Assembly (NCBI GenBank): GCA_012317185.1
Contig: CP048838.1
Span: 2,914,001-2,978,000, forward strand
Source: [Clostridium] innocuum
Lineage (GTDB): Bacteria; Bacillota_I; Bacilli_A; Erysipelotrichales; Erysipelotrichaceae
Length of the DNA: 64,000 nt
Direction of reading: 5' to 3'
Positions 52,092 to 61,377 of the stretch are shown here, piece by piece. The notes beneath the pieces were generated by a model, which was not told the DNA's origin, ran no database searches, and saw only the letters and a program-made list of their open reading frames with translations. The number at the start of each line of letters is the position of its first letter. Position 1 is the stretch's first letter. A program made the translations under genes and the position numbers.

Positions 52092-53192
52092 CTAGGAATT
52101 AGACAGCAGCTTCTGCTTTGTCATCTCCAGAAATTCCTCCAGATATTCCCGGTTCAGAGAATAGTACAGGCGGTTGTTTTCCTTACGGAATTTAATGAAT
52201 CCGGCATTCATCAAAGCCTGCATATGATAGCTGATGGTTGGGGTTGTGAGCTGCAGCTCCTTGGCAATCTGCGCCCCATAGGCACATTGCCGGGATACAT
52301 AGCACAAAATTTCAAACTTGCTTTTATCACTGAGCAGCTTCAGACTGGTGCAGATGGTATCCACAGACATGCCCGCCTTCTTATATTTCAGAAGAGACAG
52401 TATATCCAGCCCCCAGATGAGGGTTGCCTTTCCATGCTCATTCAGATCCTGTGTCAGAAAGGACAGGGAACGAAAACCCGAAAAGGCTGGCAGGATCAAC
52501 AGCTCCTCGGATTTGAACAGAACCTCGTCCAGCTTCATACCAGTAAACTCACTCAGTTCTTTCAGCAGTTCCTCATGATTCTCTATCATATCCTCAAACT
52601 GCCTTGCTGCCTCAGCATATTCCTTCTGATACCGGTCCAGCACTGCAAGCAGCTTAATAAAAAGCTCCTCCCATCGATCCAGTACGGCCGTCATATCCTG
52701 TGCCTTCATCAACAGCTCCCATTTATCCTCAGCTGATAGAGAGGTGGCATTGAGATCCTGCAGAAGAACCGCATCCTCCACATTTTTATAATCCTTATCT
52801 TCATCGAAATTGCTGATATACGCACGAATCAGACAGAGGCGGTCTTTCTCGCAGACCCTGCGCAGCCTCTGCAGCTGCAGCTTCCAGTCTGTTTCCTCCA
52901 TATCCAGATAACTGATGAAAAAGCTGCGAAAAGGAGTGACTTTCCCGTTTTTCTTATCTTCAAACAAAAGTGACAAATCTTTATAGTCCTGCAGAAATAC
53001 AGCATCCACCTCGGAACGAATATCGATTAAAACGTCGATATGAGACTGGATACGGTTCTCCTCCTCAATCGGCAGATGCTCTCCCCGCAAGGTCTCCTCA
53101 TAGCGTTCCTTTCTGAGGCAGTCCTCCAGCAGCTCACAGCATTCCAGCATAGGCTGAAAATGGTTTTTAAACAGGATTTTCACTCTCGCCAA
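52092..53192 (-). CDS. ArsR-type winged-helix regulator with long N-terminal domain
   Basis: A 366-residue protein. The last 90 residues form an ArsR-like winged helix (LKLLSDKSKFEILCYVSRQCAYGAQIAKELQLTTPTISYHM and FIKFRKENNRLYYSL). The first 270 residues are helical and unfamiliar. Having the DNA-binding domain at the C-terminus behind a large unknown domain is uncommon for ArsR proteins, though seen in DUF5937-like relatives. It lies 10 nt after the MFS exporter gene, so it probably regulates that operon; a perfect palindrome upstream of the exporter is its candidate operator. Confidence 0.75.
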   Translation of the reverse strand: MARVKILFKNHFQPMLECCELLEDCLRKERYEETLRGEHLPIEEENRIQSHIDVLIDIRSEVDAVFLQDYKDLSLLFEDKKNGKVTPFRSFFISYLDMEETDWKLQLQRLRRVCEKDRLCLIRAYISNFDEDKDYKNVEDAVLLQDLNATSLSAEDKWELLMKAQDMTAVLDRWEELFIKLLAVLDRYQKEYAEAARQFEDMIENHEELLKELSEFTGMKLDEVLFKSEELLILPAFSGFRSLSFLTQDLNEHGKATLIWGLDILSLLKYKKAGMSVDTICTSLKLLSDKSKFEILCYVSRQCAYGAQIAKELQLTTPTISYHMQALMNAGFIKFRKENNRLYYSLNREYLEEFLEMTKQKLLSNS

Positions 53193-53202
53193 CTCCTTTA
53201 CA

Positions 53203-54435
53203 TTACAGATTTTTCAACTGTTTCAGGAATATCATACCAGTAAACACCACGAAAGTAAACAAAGCAAAGGATGCGAAAATTACAGGGAGAGACACATACA
53301 GACAGACAACGCTCATTGCAAAGGAGGTCAGCGGAGTAGCAATGGTTGCCGAAGCATTAAAGATGGCACTGACTCTGGCTAGATAGCACTGCTCCACATG
53401 CTTCATAAAAGATATTGTAACGATGTTCATCAGAATAGCGATACAGAACCCGAACAGGAAGGCAGCTACTGCCATTGTGCAATAAATCACCACGGTACCC
53501 TGCAGATGTGCAATCTGCGTCAGCGCCAGATAATAAAATCCGGTGGAAACACCGCCAGTTAACAGCAGCGGCCGGTTACGCATATGCTTGTGCAGATACG
53601 GATATACGAAGGATCCGATGCCCATACCGACGGAAAGAGCCAAAGAGGATACGGATAATAAATCCGCCCCCTGATGCAGAATTCCGCTGATATAAGGAGC
53701 CTGAAAGGAATTATACGGTACCAGAAGCATATTCATCAGCATTGCACAGGCGCAGATGACGATTAACAGCGGCATGCCCTTTACATAACGAAAGCCTTCC
53801 TTCAACAGGTATATACTTTTGTGGATATCCACTTCTGCTTTCTCTGTTATTTCCTTGCTGTGAATACAGCAGATGATGAGAGCAGAGAGGAAGAAGGAGG
53901 CCACATCAAACAGTATTGCACCCGACAGACCGATTGCCGCAATCAGGATACCACCCATCCCTGTACCGATGAGTTCACAGATTCGGGATGAGGATTGAGA
54001 AAAGGATAGACCGAAATCATAATATTCACGTTCAAGAATCAGTGGCGTAAAGGCTGTGGATGCCGGGTTGCGAAAGGATTCCAGTGTGTTGTTCAAAAAC
54101 GTGATCAGCAGCAGCATCCACGGCTGCAGAGCTGACAGCATATACAATACGGCAATGCCTGCTGTAAGGATTCCCCGTAAAATGTCACAAGCAATCATGA
54201 TGTTCTTTTTCTCCATACGCTCCACGATCGCTCCTGCGAAGGGCTGAACGAGCACATTTGGTATCATATTCACACCCAGCATAATCGCAGACCAGCTTGC
54301 GGAGCCTGTGAGTTCAAATATCAGCCAGGTGAATGCAATCATATCGATGGAGTCACCAAACCGGTTGATAAAATTCGCTCCCGTCATTTTCATAAACTCT
54401 CTCTGTTTGAAAATCTGTCGATAACCTTGTTCCAT
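53203..54435 (-). CDS. MFS multidrug exporter-like transporter
   Basis: A 410-residue, 12-helix major facilitator of the MFS_3 (enterobactin exporter/macrolide efflux) kind. It starts with QREFMKMTGANFINRFGDSIDMIAFTWLIFELTGS. The signature loop between helices 2 and 3 is AGAIVERMEKKNIMIACDILRG. Such proteins export drugs or siderophores using the proton gradient; the substrate is unknown. It has a near-consensus promoter and an adjoining palindromic operator. Confidence 0.85.
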   Translation of the reverse strand: MEQGYRQIFKQREFMKMTGANFINRFGDSIDMIAFTWLIFELTGSASWSAIMLGVNMIPNVLVQPFAGAIVERMEKKNIMIACDILRGILTAGIAVLYMLSALQPWMLLLITFLNNTLESFRNPASTAFTPLILEREYYDFGLSFSQSSSRICELIGTGMGGILIAAIGLSGAILFDVASFFLSALIICCIHSKEITEKAEVDIHKSIYLLKEGFRYVKGMPLLIVICACAMLMNMLLVPYNSFQAPYISGILHQGADLLSVSSLALSVGMGIGSFVYPYLHKHMRNRPLLLTGGVSTGFYYLALTQIAHLQGTVVIYCTMAVAAFLFGFCIAILMNIVTISFMKHVEQCYLARVSAIFNASATIATPLTSFAMSVVCLYVSLPVIFASFALFTFVVFTGMIFLKQLKNL

Positions 54436-54465
54436 ATATATCTATCTCCTTTATTTGATGAATAT

Positions 54466-54494
54466 ATAATACAATATAGATAGACGATTGTCAA
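54466..54494 (-). promoter_or_regulatory. Sigma-A promoter of the MFS/ArsR operon
   Basis: TTGACA (54494-54489), 17-nt spacer, TATTAT (54471-54466) on the minus strand. Confidence 0.8.
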
Positions 54495-54500
54495 TCAGCA

Positions 54501-54520
54501 TATTAGATATATATCTAATA
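54501..54520. promoter_or_regulatory. Perfect 20-bp palindrome, candidate operator
   Basis: TATTAGATATATATCTAATA, centred about 16 nt upstream of the -35 box. Size and symmetry fit a winged-helix dimer site, most simply for the ArsR-type regulator of the same operon. Confidence 0.6.
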
Positions 54521-54660
54521 TATATAAATATTTACAAGGAGAGCTCTGCAACAACCAGACTTGCAGATAAACCATATACATATGCGGTATCCGGATGTAG
54601 ATGCGCTAGGCTTCCTATTTGCGGCAGTCTTCCGAAAAAAAAGACCTGATGAACAGGTCC

Positions 54661-55416
54661 CTATACCATAAACTGCAAAAAATAATCAATTTGTTTTTTC
54701 CACCAGTACCAGTCATGGGATACATCATATCCCCAGAAATCGATCCAGACATCAATATGCTTGTCAGCAAATATCGCCTCCATCTGATGCATGCTGTTTT
54801 CCATTTCCTGTTCCCAGGCCCCCTGTCCGCAGCATAAGACGATTTCCGAATTGCGATACAGCTCCATATACGGATGATCCTGCTGCATATTCGGCAGATA
54901 ATCACTCGGTGAATTGCGATAGGTCAGCTCGTCATGATAATCATGAAAGAAATAATCGGCATGATACAAGCCGCTCATTGCCAGCACCCGATTGAATAAA
55001 TCCGGTCTTCGCAGGAAGAAGTTCAATGCATGAAAGGCTCCCAGACTGCAGCCGCAGGTCATCATATCGTGCGGCTCTTTTCCGCTGTTCGCATAGGTGC
55101 TGATTTCCTGAATGCGGGGGATCAGTTCATCGATGATGTAATGATAATAGCGCTCATGCTGCTCCATACGTTCTCTTGGATTTCCGTCGACATTGCTCCA
55201 TGTTTCATTATCAATGCTGTCACAGCAGAAAAACTGAATTCTGCCGGCATCCACATACTCATGTGCAGCATCAATCATACCAAAGTTTTCAAAATCATAA
55301 AACCGTCCGTTCTGGGCAGGAAATACCAGACAGGGAATGCCTGTGTGTCCATACACCTTAAATTCCATATCCCGATTCAGCTCATGACTCAATTCCTTAT
55401 AATACTCCACGTTCAT
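54661..55416 (-). CDS. Esterase-like alpha/beta hydrolase (COG4947 type)
   Basis: A 251-residue protein with the nucleophile elbow GCSLGAFHALNFFLRRPDLF and a C-terminal acidic/His region (DFWGYDVSHDWYWWKKQI) that supplies the rest of a catalytic triad. It resembles cytosolic esterases of the enterochelin esterase/antigen 85 fold. Genes of this type are often found next to ATP-grasp genes, as here. The natural substrate is unknown. Confidence 0.8.
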   Translation of the reverse strand: MNVEYYKELSHELNRDMEFKVYGHTGIPCLVFPAQNGRFYDFENFGMIDAAHEYVDAGRIQFFCCDSIDNETWSNVDGNPRERMEQHERYYHYIIDELIPRIQEISTYANSGKEPHDMMTCGCSLGAFHALNFFLRRPDLFNRVLAMSGLYHADYFFHDYHDELTYRNSPSDYLPNMQQDHPYMELYRNSEIVLCCGQGAWEQEMENSMHQMEAIFADKHIDVWIDFWGYDVSHDWYWWKKQIDYFLQFMV

Positions 55417-55451
55417 AAAGATACCCTCCTTCTTCTTGCGCCATCATCACT

Positions 55452-56347
55452 TCATTTTTTTTGAGCACTCGCACGCTCCATTTCTTCGCACATTCCATCC
55501 GCCCACAGCTGGTAGATATCCGGGTATTCCTTCAGCAATACACATCGATCTGCCCCGCTACGTATGTCCAAAAGCTCCCAATGCCCCTGCCGCTTCCATA
55601 TCAGCATATGCAGGAAGCCGCAGCTCCACTCATTAGCACACAATTTTGCGCATGCCTCTTGCGCAAACACAGTCAGCTCTTTTTCCTCCTCTTTCGAAAT
55701 CCGATACTGTTTTCCCCCGGAAAGACGCCCTGCGGCTGTTGCGCGTGAAGCACCTGTATGATCCAGCAAAGCCTCCCATATATAAAGACTTCCCTCCAGC
55801 TTTGGCACCCGCAGCTGTTGACATCCATTCCATGCATCCGCAAGCTTCTTGCCATCCTCGTATGCATACAGCTGTTCCTTCTGTACGTTATACAGTGCGC
55901 CATGCTTCTGTGCAGATAACAGCTCCTGTGCCTGCGGAAGAGATAACGCCCGTCTTGCCGGAGTGACTGTACACCACATGCCCGGATCCACGCACGCCGT
56001 GTCCCGCTGTCCAGGAATCGCTGAACATTGGAAACCGTACATCCGCTCTCTACATGAAAATCCGTACGCAGCCGTGCATCGAAAAACAGTCTTCCTTCCT
56101 GAAAGGATTCCATACCGTTTATCCACCCATAGCGATATGTGAAAAACGCCGCTGCCCGCAATGCTGCATCATAGGATTGATATTGTTGTATTTGTATGTA
56201 GTCCTGCAACGCATGCCTGACCTCGATCCGCAATTCCTCATACGGTTCATAACCGATTCCCAGGGTATTGATACCGTTCAGCTTCAATCGATCACAAAAG
56301 TTCCAGTTTGTCGCAGGAAATAGCGGGGATAGGATAAGAAAATTCAT
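55452..56347 (-). pseudogene. ATP-grasp-like protein, frameshifted
   Basis: The first part (from 56347) reads MNFLILSPLFPATNWNFCDR and matches the N-terminus of short ATP-grasp (carbamoyl-phosphate-synthase-like) proteins: LGIGYEPYEELR, AAFFTYRYGWINGMES. From about 56000 the family-like reading continues in another frame (ALSLPQAQELLSAQKHG through the end at 55452, ELLDIRSGADRC). The whole span is 896 nt, one short of a multiple of three, consistent with a one-base deletion. The ATP-binding core looks shorter than usual, so it may be decayed beyond the frameshift. Confidence 0.6.
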
Positions 56348-56691
56348 ACATTCCCAGCTTTCTCTTTTGATTATTATACCATATAAAAAGCGATTTTGAA
56401 AGACATGTATTTTTTTCTTTCTGAAACAGAATGAAAAGAAGGTCAGCTTTTTTCTGATCTTCTTCCTGCCTCCTGCTGATAAGGTGATACAGAAATCGCA
56501 TCCGCCTATACACAGGGACTGTCGCAGGCACTCATTGGTAACTTCTGTAACAGTCCTGTCATCATAACGGCATATGGATACTGGTTTCCTGATTTCCCTC
56601 CGGCCTGTAGCCGGTGCCTCTCTTTACAGCCCAGCTGTCTACGTAAATAACCGCCGTCATCATACTGCCCATGCATATTTCTCTGCAGCCC
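56348..56691. other. Gene-free stretch
   Basis: About 340 nt with a weak hairpin (AGAAGGTCAG/CTGATCTTCT near 56438-56466) and no open frame I would defend. Confidence 0.5.
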
Positions 56692-58005
56692 TCAGGAATG
56701 GCGGATATGCCTGCTGTACGTATACAGATCAGACACGGTCACCAGCTGATACCCCTGCTCCTGCAGCCTTGGCACCAGCTCCTGCACAGCAGAGGCTGTA
56801 GAGGCGTATAAATCATGCATCAGGATAATGTCTCCGTCCTGTACCTGCTTGAGAACCCGTTCCACCACAACCTTTGCATCACGATCATGCCAATCCCTCG
56901 TATCCAGTGACCAGGTGACGATACGTTTTCCCTTTGCACATTCCATAACCGTTTTATTCTTACTGCCGTAAGGCGGCCGTATGACATCCGGATAGCGATG
57001 TGTGATATCATAAATGGATTCCTGCGTCGCAATGATTTCCTCCTCGATGTTTTCCTTTGACAGCGTCGTCAGCTGCTTGTGTGAATACGTATGATTTCCG
57101 ATTTCATTCCCCTCCAGCACCATGCGCTGCAGAATATCCGGAAAATTATCCGCATTGCTGCCAAGGACAAAGAAGGTCGCATTTGCACCATACTCCTTTA
57201 AAGCATCCAAAATCGCAGGTGTATAGCGCTTGCTCGGTCCGTCGTCAAAGGTGAGGGCGATCATCGGTTTATTCGGATCGATATTCTTAATGGGCTCATT
57301 GAGAATATCCTCATAGGGGACGATTGTCTGCTGTGCCTCATTCTTTAAATCCACGGCATCCCCGAGGCTGTCATAGCCGCATTCAAACGTGGCCGCCTCA
57401 TCAAACAGGGTTTTTTGTGGAAAGTAGAATACCATACGGTCCTTTTTCAATACAAAACGGTCGAAGTTATCCTCTACTGCGGAAATATGGGTGCGAAAAC
57501 GGTCATTATCGCATTCCTTGGGAAAGCGTTTCTGAAAATAGTCAGATGCTTTTGCGGAAAGGAGCTGTATCCTATCCGCGTCAAAAATATCGTATAGATG
57601 AAGAAAATCCTGTTTCTTTGTATCGTATACGATCGTTTCCACATACTCCTGCTTCTGATAAATGCATTGATAGATCGCAAGCTTTACCGAAACATATCGA
57701 TCATCCTTATAAAAGGATTGCCAGGTTATATTGAATTCCGCCTTGCGCTTTTCCTTATACGGCTTCACCGCCTCCAGAAAATGCTTCTGATAGGTATCCA
57801 CCGTATCCTTGATTTTCTTGTCCAGCTTTGCAATGTCTGTTTTCGGATACATGATGCTTTCCAAATAGGTATCCTTATATTGGATATCCTGCACGGTCGT
57901 TCCGATTTCCTGATTCGGATTCTTATTCTCATCCAGCTCCTCACTTCTGCAGCCGCAAAGCAGCAGCAGACAAAGGAAAGGGCATACAATACGTCTAACA
58001 TTCAT
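56692..58005 (-). CDS. PdaC-like peptidoglycan/polysaccharide deacetylase lipoprotein
   Basis: A 437-residue lipoprotein (lipobox LLCGC). An N-terminal DUF4163/DUF3298-like domain (about 40-230) is followed by a NodB domain with all canonical motifs: TFDDGPS, GNHTYSHKQL, RPPYG, DTRDW and LMHD. This matches PdaC/RsiV-type architecture: a cell-surface metal-dependent deacetylase acting on N-acetyl groups of peptidoglycan, which can lower lysozyme sensitivity. Single gene divergent from typA. Confidence 0.9.
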   Translation of the reverse strand: MNVRRIVCPFLCLLLLCGCRSEELDENKNPNQEIGTTVQDIQYKDTYLESIMYPKTDIAKLDKKIKDTVDTYQKHFLEAVKPYKEKRKAEFNITWQSFYKDDRYVSVKLAIYQCIYQKQEYVETIVYDTKKQDFLHLYDIFDADRIQLLSAKASDYFQKRFPKECDNDRFRTHISAVEDNFDRFVLKKDRMVFYFPQKTLFDEAATFECGYDSLGDAVDLKNEAQQTIVPYEDILNEPIKNIDPNKPMIALTFDDGPSKRYTPAILDALKEYGANATFFVLGSNADNFPDILQRMVLEGNEIGNHTYSHKQLTTLSKENIEEEIIATQESIYDITHRYPDVIRPPYGSKNKTVMECAKGKRIVTWSLDTRDWHDRDAKVVVERVLKQVQDGDIILMHDLYASTASAVQELVPRLQEQGYQLVTVSDLYTYSRHIRHS

Positions 58006-58132
58006 GAATTATCACCTGCTCCTTCAAGTATATGGAAAAACAGGCGAAAATAATGCATTATTCTGCGAAAAAAATTGTAATTCAGGCGATTTCGTATTAT
58101 CATTATAGTTGGTCTAAAAGGTGGAATTAAAT

Positions 58133-59968
58133 ATGAATGAAAAAGAAAAGATTATAAATATCGCGGTCATTGCCCACGTCGATGCAGGAAAGTCTACTCT
58201 GGTAGATGCCTTCCTTCGTCAGAGTGATGTATTTCGCAGCAATGAAGAAGTTGTCGACTGTGTTATGGACAGCAATGATCTGGAACGGGAACGTGGTATC
58301 ACCATCTATTCCAAAAACTGCAGTGTTATCCATGATGGTGTTAAAATCAATATTGTAGATACTCCGGGCCATGCGGATTTCTCCAGTGAAGTAGAGCGTA
58401 TCATTAAGACCGTTGATGCCGTTATTCTGCTGGTGGATTCCAGTGAGGGTCCTATGCCGCAGACGCGCTTTGTATTAAGCAAGTCTCTGGAGATGGGGCT
58501 TCGCCCGATTCTGTTAATCAACAAGATTGACAAAAAGGACGCCCGTCCTCAGGAGGTTGTGGATGAGGTGTATGAGTTGTTTTTGGATTTGAATGCAACG
58601 GATGCACAGCTTGACTTCCCGATTTTATACGGTGTGGCCAAGCAGGGAATCGTTCAGTATGATATGGATACACCAAGTGATTCCATTGAACCGCTGTTCA
58701 AGACGATTCTGAAGCATTGTGAAGCCTATCCGGATTTGGATGAGGAGCCTTTGCAGATGCAGATCAGTGCGCTGGCCTACGATGAGTATATCGGGCGTCT
58801 GGGCATCGGACGTATTTATCAGGGTGTGCTGAATGCACAGCAAAGCGTTGTCATCTGTGATTCGTTTGGACATGAGCGTACCAATACCACCTCACAGATC
58901 TTTGTATACCGTGGATTGGGCCGTGTTTCTGTAAAAGAAGCGAGAAGCGGTGATATCGTTGTGGTAGCCGGTATTCCGGATATCATGATCGGAGAAACCC
59001 TGTGTGAAAAGGATCATGTCATGCCGCTGGAAAGCATTCATGTGGAAGAGCCTACCCTGAGCATGAACTTTATCGTCAACAAATCTCCGTTCGCCGGAAA
59101 GAGCGGGAAATATGTAACCTCACGTAATCTGAAGGAGCGTCTGGAAAAGGAGCTGGAGGTCAATGTCGGACTGAAGGTGGAGCCGACAGACAGCGGAGAC
59201 TGCTTCAAGGTCAGCGGCCGCGGAGAATTACATATCTCTGTTTTGCTGGAGCAGATGCGCCGGGAAGGCTATGAGGTAGCCGTAAGCAAGCCAGAGGTTA
59301 TTCTGCACAAGGATGAAAACGGAAAGACGGTAGAGCCTGTGGAGGAAGTTGTTGCACTGGCTCCGGAAGAATACAGCGGAACCATCATCAATAAGCTGAA
59401 CCTGCGAAAGGGTGTCATGGTGGACATGGTGGAAGAAAACGGCTATTGCCGTATTACCTATGAGGCACCGACAAGAGGACTTCTGGGATATCGCAGTGAG
59501 TTCATCAATGATACACGCGGAGAGGGTACCCTGGTTCGCCGTATCAAGGGATATACGCCTTATAAGGGAGAAATCACACAGCGTGCAAACGGTGCCATGA
59601 TTTCCACAGAAACAGGTGGTGCTATGACCTATGCCCTCTGGAATCTGCAGGAGCGCGGTTCCCTGTTTATTTCTCCGCAGACCGAGGTCTATGAGGGAAT
59701 GATCATCGGCGAATCCGCAAGAAACGTTGACATGGATGTCAATCCGTTGAAAAACAAAAAGCTGACAGCGATTCGTTCCAGTGGAAATGATGAGGCAATG
59801 CGTCTGACGCCGCCAAGAGATATGACGCTGGAGGAAGCTCTGGAATGGATCAATGATGATGAGCTGGTGGAAATCACACCGGACAGCATCCGTCTTCGCA
59901 AGAAGGGGCTGAAGCCGCATGAGCGCCGTCAGTATTATCGTGAAAGAGTATCCGATGAAGTAAAATAA
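58133..59968 (+). CDS. typA: Ribosome-associated GTPase TypA/BipA
   Basis: A 611-residue translational GTPase: G1 AHVDAGKSTL, switch region ERERGITI, G3 DTPGHADF, G4 NKIDK, then EF-G-like domains III and V and the BipA-specific C-terminal domain. It acts in 50S assembly and stress adaptation. The ATG at 58133 is chosen; a GTG four codons upstream lies on the ribosome site. A strong terminator follows. Confidence 0.95.
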   Translation: MNEKEKIINIAVIAHVDAGKSTLVDAFLRQSDVFRSNEEVVDCVMDSNDLERERGITIYSKNCSVIHDGVKINIVDTPGHADFSSEVERIIKTVDAVILLVDSSEGPMPQTRFVLSKSLEMGLRPILLINKIDKKDARPQEVVDEVYELFLDLNATDAQLDFPILYGVAKQGIVQYDMDTPSDSIEPLFKTILKHCEAYPDLDEEPLQMQISALAYDEYIGRLGIGRIYQGVLNAQQSVVICDSFGHERTNTTSQIFVYRGLGRVSVKEARSGDIVVVAGIPDIMIGETLCEKDHVMPLESIHVEEPTLSMNFIVNKSPFAGKSGKYVTSRNLKERLEKELEVNVGLKVEPTDSGDCFKVSGRGELHISVLLEQMRREGYEVAVSKPEVILHKDENGKTVEPVEEVVALAPEEYSGTIINKLNLRKGVMVDMVEENGYCRITYEAPTRGLLGYRSEFINDTRGEGTLVRRIKGYTPYKGEITQRANGAMISTETGGAMTYALWNLQERGSLFISPQTEVYEGMIIGESARNVDMDVNPLKNKKLTAIRSSGNDEAMRLTPPRDMTLEEALEWINDDELVEITPDSIRLRKKGLKPHERRQYYRERVSDEVK

Positions 59969-59980
59969 ACAAACAGAAAA

Positions 59981-60003
59981 CGCCAGCATCTGGCGTTTTT
60001 TTT
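59981..60003 (+). terminator. Intrinsic terminator of typA
   Basis: CGCCAG-CAT-CTGGCG followed by eight T (59996-60003). Confidence 0.92.
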
Positions 60004-60385
60004 ATGATGCTTTCTGCGGCTTGCGAATACCGGACGATGCATCCAGCCTTATACAAATCCGAACAGTCTGAAAGAGAAACAGCGCTGCTGAACGCGAATA
60101 CCACCAGAGGAATGCTGCACGGTTCTTCCTTGGTCATGGGAAATAAAGCCTGAATCATAGGTATGGACCCCGGCTTACTAGGCTTTTCCTGTGCGTTCAC
60201 TAATAAGAATAGAATTGGAAGCACCATGGAAACTCTGTTGATGTCCCTAAAAAGGCTTTATCATAGGTTGAGGGACGCGAGGGTAGGCTGGAAGAGAGCT
60301 CAGACTATTCACGCAGGTGAGAATAAGCAGAGAAATGGCTGTTTCTCCCATGAACAAGAAGCTTCCCTCGGGAATCTGCCTGTAT
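60004..60385. other. Gene-free stretch between typA and zinc-ribbon gene
   Basis: About 380 nt. A 117-codon minus-strand frame across it (MVLPILFLLVNAQ at its start) has no good ribosome site or recognised family. I see no other feature. Confidence 0.5.
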
Positions 60386-60420
60386 GAAAAAAACTGCCGT
60401 GAGTATGTTCCTTCGGCAGT
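60386..60420 (-). terminator. Intrinsic terminator of the zinc-ribbon gene
   Basis: On the minus strand ACTGCCG (60420-60414) pairs with CGGCAGT (60399-60393), followed by seven T. Confidence 0.85.
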
Positions 60421-60425
60421 AACTG

Positions 60426-60818
60426 TTACGTACGCTTGTCAAACTTTGTTTTACATTTCGGGCAGGTAATCGTAATAGTACCCCTCCCCTTCGGAACACG
60501 CAAACGCTGCTTACAGTTGGGACAGTTGTAATACTTATGTGTCTTGCGATCCTGAAATTCGCGTTTCTTTGTTCTCCATTTATTCTGAATCGGGTAGATC
60601 CACCCCATAAATTTCGCATTTTCCTGTGAGCGCTTATATGTATTTCTGCTCAAAATACGAAACCAGCACCATACGATCAGCAGCAGCGCCACATAGCCGA
60701 TATATGGGATACGGAAAGCAGTGCCCAGAATCGTGATTACAAAATACAGAATCAATAACGCAAAAGACAGCTGATCCACACCGTATCTTCCGCGCATAAA
60801 ATTCTGAAACCATTTCAT
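60426..60818 (-). CDS. Membrane protein with C-terminal zinc ribbon
   Basis: A 130-residue protein: two hydrophobic helices (about 17-55), a basic linker, and a C-terminal zinc ribbon with CPNCKQRLRVPKGRGTITITCPKCK. The ribbon resembles the zinc-ribbon that precedes or follows J domains or transcription factors in Gram-positives. The function is unknown. Single gene with its own terminator. Confidence 0.75.
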   Translation of the reverse strand: MKWFQNFMRGRYGVDQLSFALLILYFVITILGTAFRIPYIGYVALLLIVWCWFRILSRNTYKRSQENAKFMGWIYPIQNKWRTKKREFQDRKTHKYYNCPNCKQRLRVPKGRGTITITCPKCKTKFDKRT

Positions 60819-61141
60819 ATTTCAAAACTCCCTTCGATTGTGACATATTATATCACGTTCCCTTTCCGATTTCCAGCCTGTCGGAATTTTACGACAATAT
60901 CACACAAAAAGCCCATGTTTTACCAGCTTCCCGCAGGAATTGCACAGCAATCGAGGATTGCGCCTATAGACCACTGTGTGGAAGATGATATACAGCATTG
61001 TGTAGTGTGAAAAGCAAACAGATGTATGAAAACACAGGATGTAACCGTCTTTCTCTCAATTGCTTTTTTTACTGAGGGTTCATGAAAAGCTGACAACAGT
61101 AAGACCGAAATTACTGACATATAGTTTATGGAGCGTTTGTG

Positions 61142-61170
61142 TTGACGGAATGAGAAAAGACTGCTATGAT
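61142..61170 (+). promoter_or_regulatory. Promoter of the ribU transcript
   Basis: TTGACG (61142-61147), 17-nt spacer, TATGAT (61165-61170); RNA would start near 61177. Confidence 0.8.
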
Positions 61171-61185
61171 ATACCCGACAAAAAA

Positions 61186-61290
61186 CTTCAGGGTCGGGTG
61201 AAATTCCCAATCGGCGGTATACCCCGCAAGCCATAAGGCAGAACCGTGTGAAACTCCGGTGGCGACAGTATAGTCTGGATGAAAGAAGTT
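61186..61290 (+). promoter_or_regulatory. FMN riboswitch (RFN element)
   Basis: Carries the RFN blocks in order: CTTCAGGGTCGGGTGAAATT, CCCAATCGGCGGTAT, ACCCCGCAAGCC, CTCCGGTGGCGACAGTATAG and TCTGGATGAAAGAAG. It binds FMN and turns down the riboflavin transporter gene that follows. Confidence 0.97.
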
Positions 61291-61312
61291 AAGTTTTTTT
61301 CGATATGTCCCT

Positions 61313-61340
61313 AAAGGTTTTTGTTGAAAACCTTTTTTCT
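61313..61340 (+). terminator. FMN-riboswitch terminator
   Basis: AAAGGTTTT-TGTTG-AAAACCTTT followed by a T-rich tail. An alternative hairpin CCTTTTTTC-TTTT-GAAAAAAGG (61331-61352) overlaps its 3' arm and would compete with it. Confidence 0.85.
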
Positions 61341-61377
61341 TTTGAAAAAAGGCTGACACAGACAGGAGGAATCGTAT

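Noticed and set aside
59874..60227. 117-codon minus-strand open frame beside typA
   Set aside because: No ribosome site, no recognised family, and it overlaps the typA end and its terminator.
61126..61359. 77-codon minus-strand open frame
   Set aside because: It is the antisense of the FMN riboswitch.
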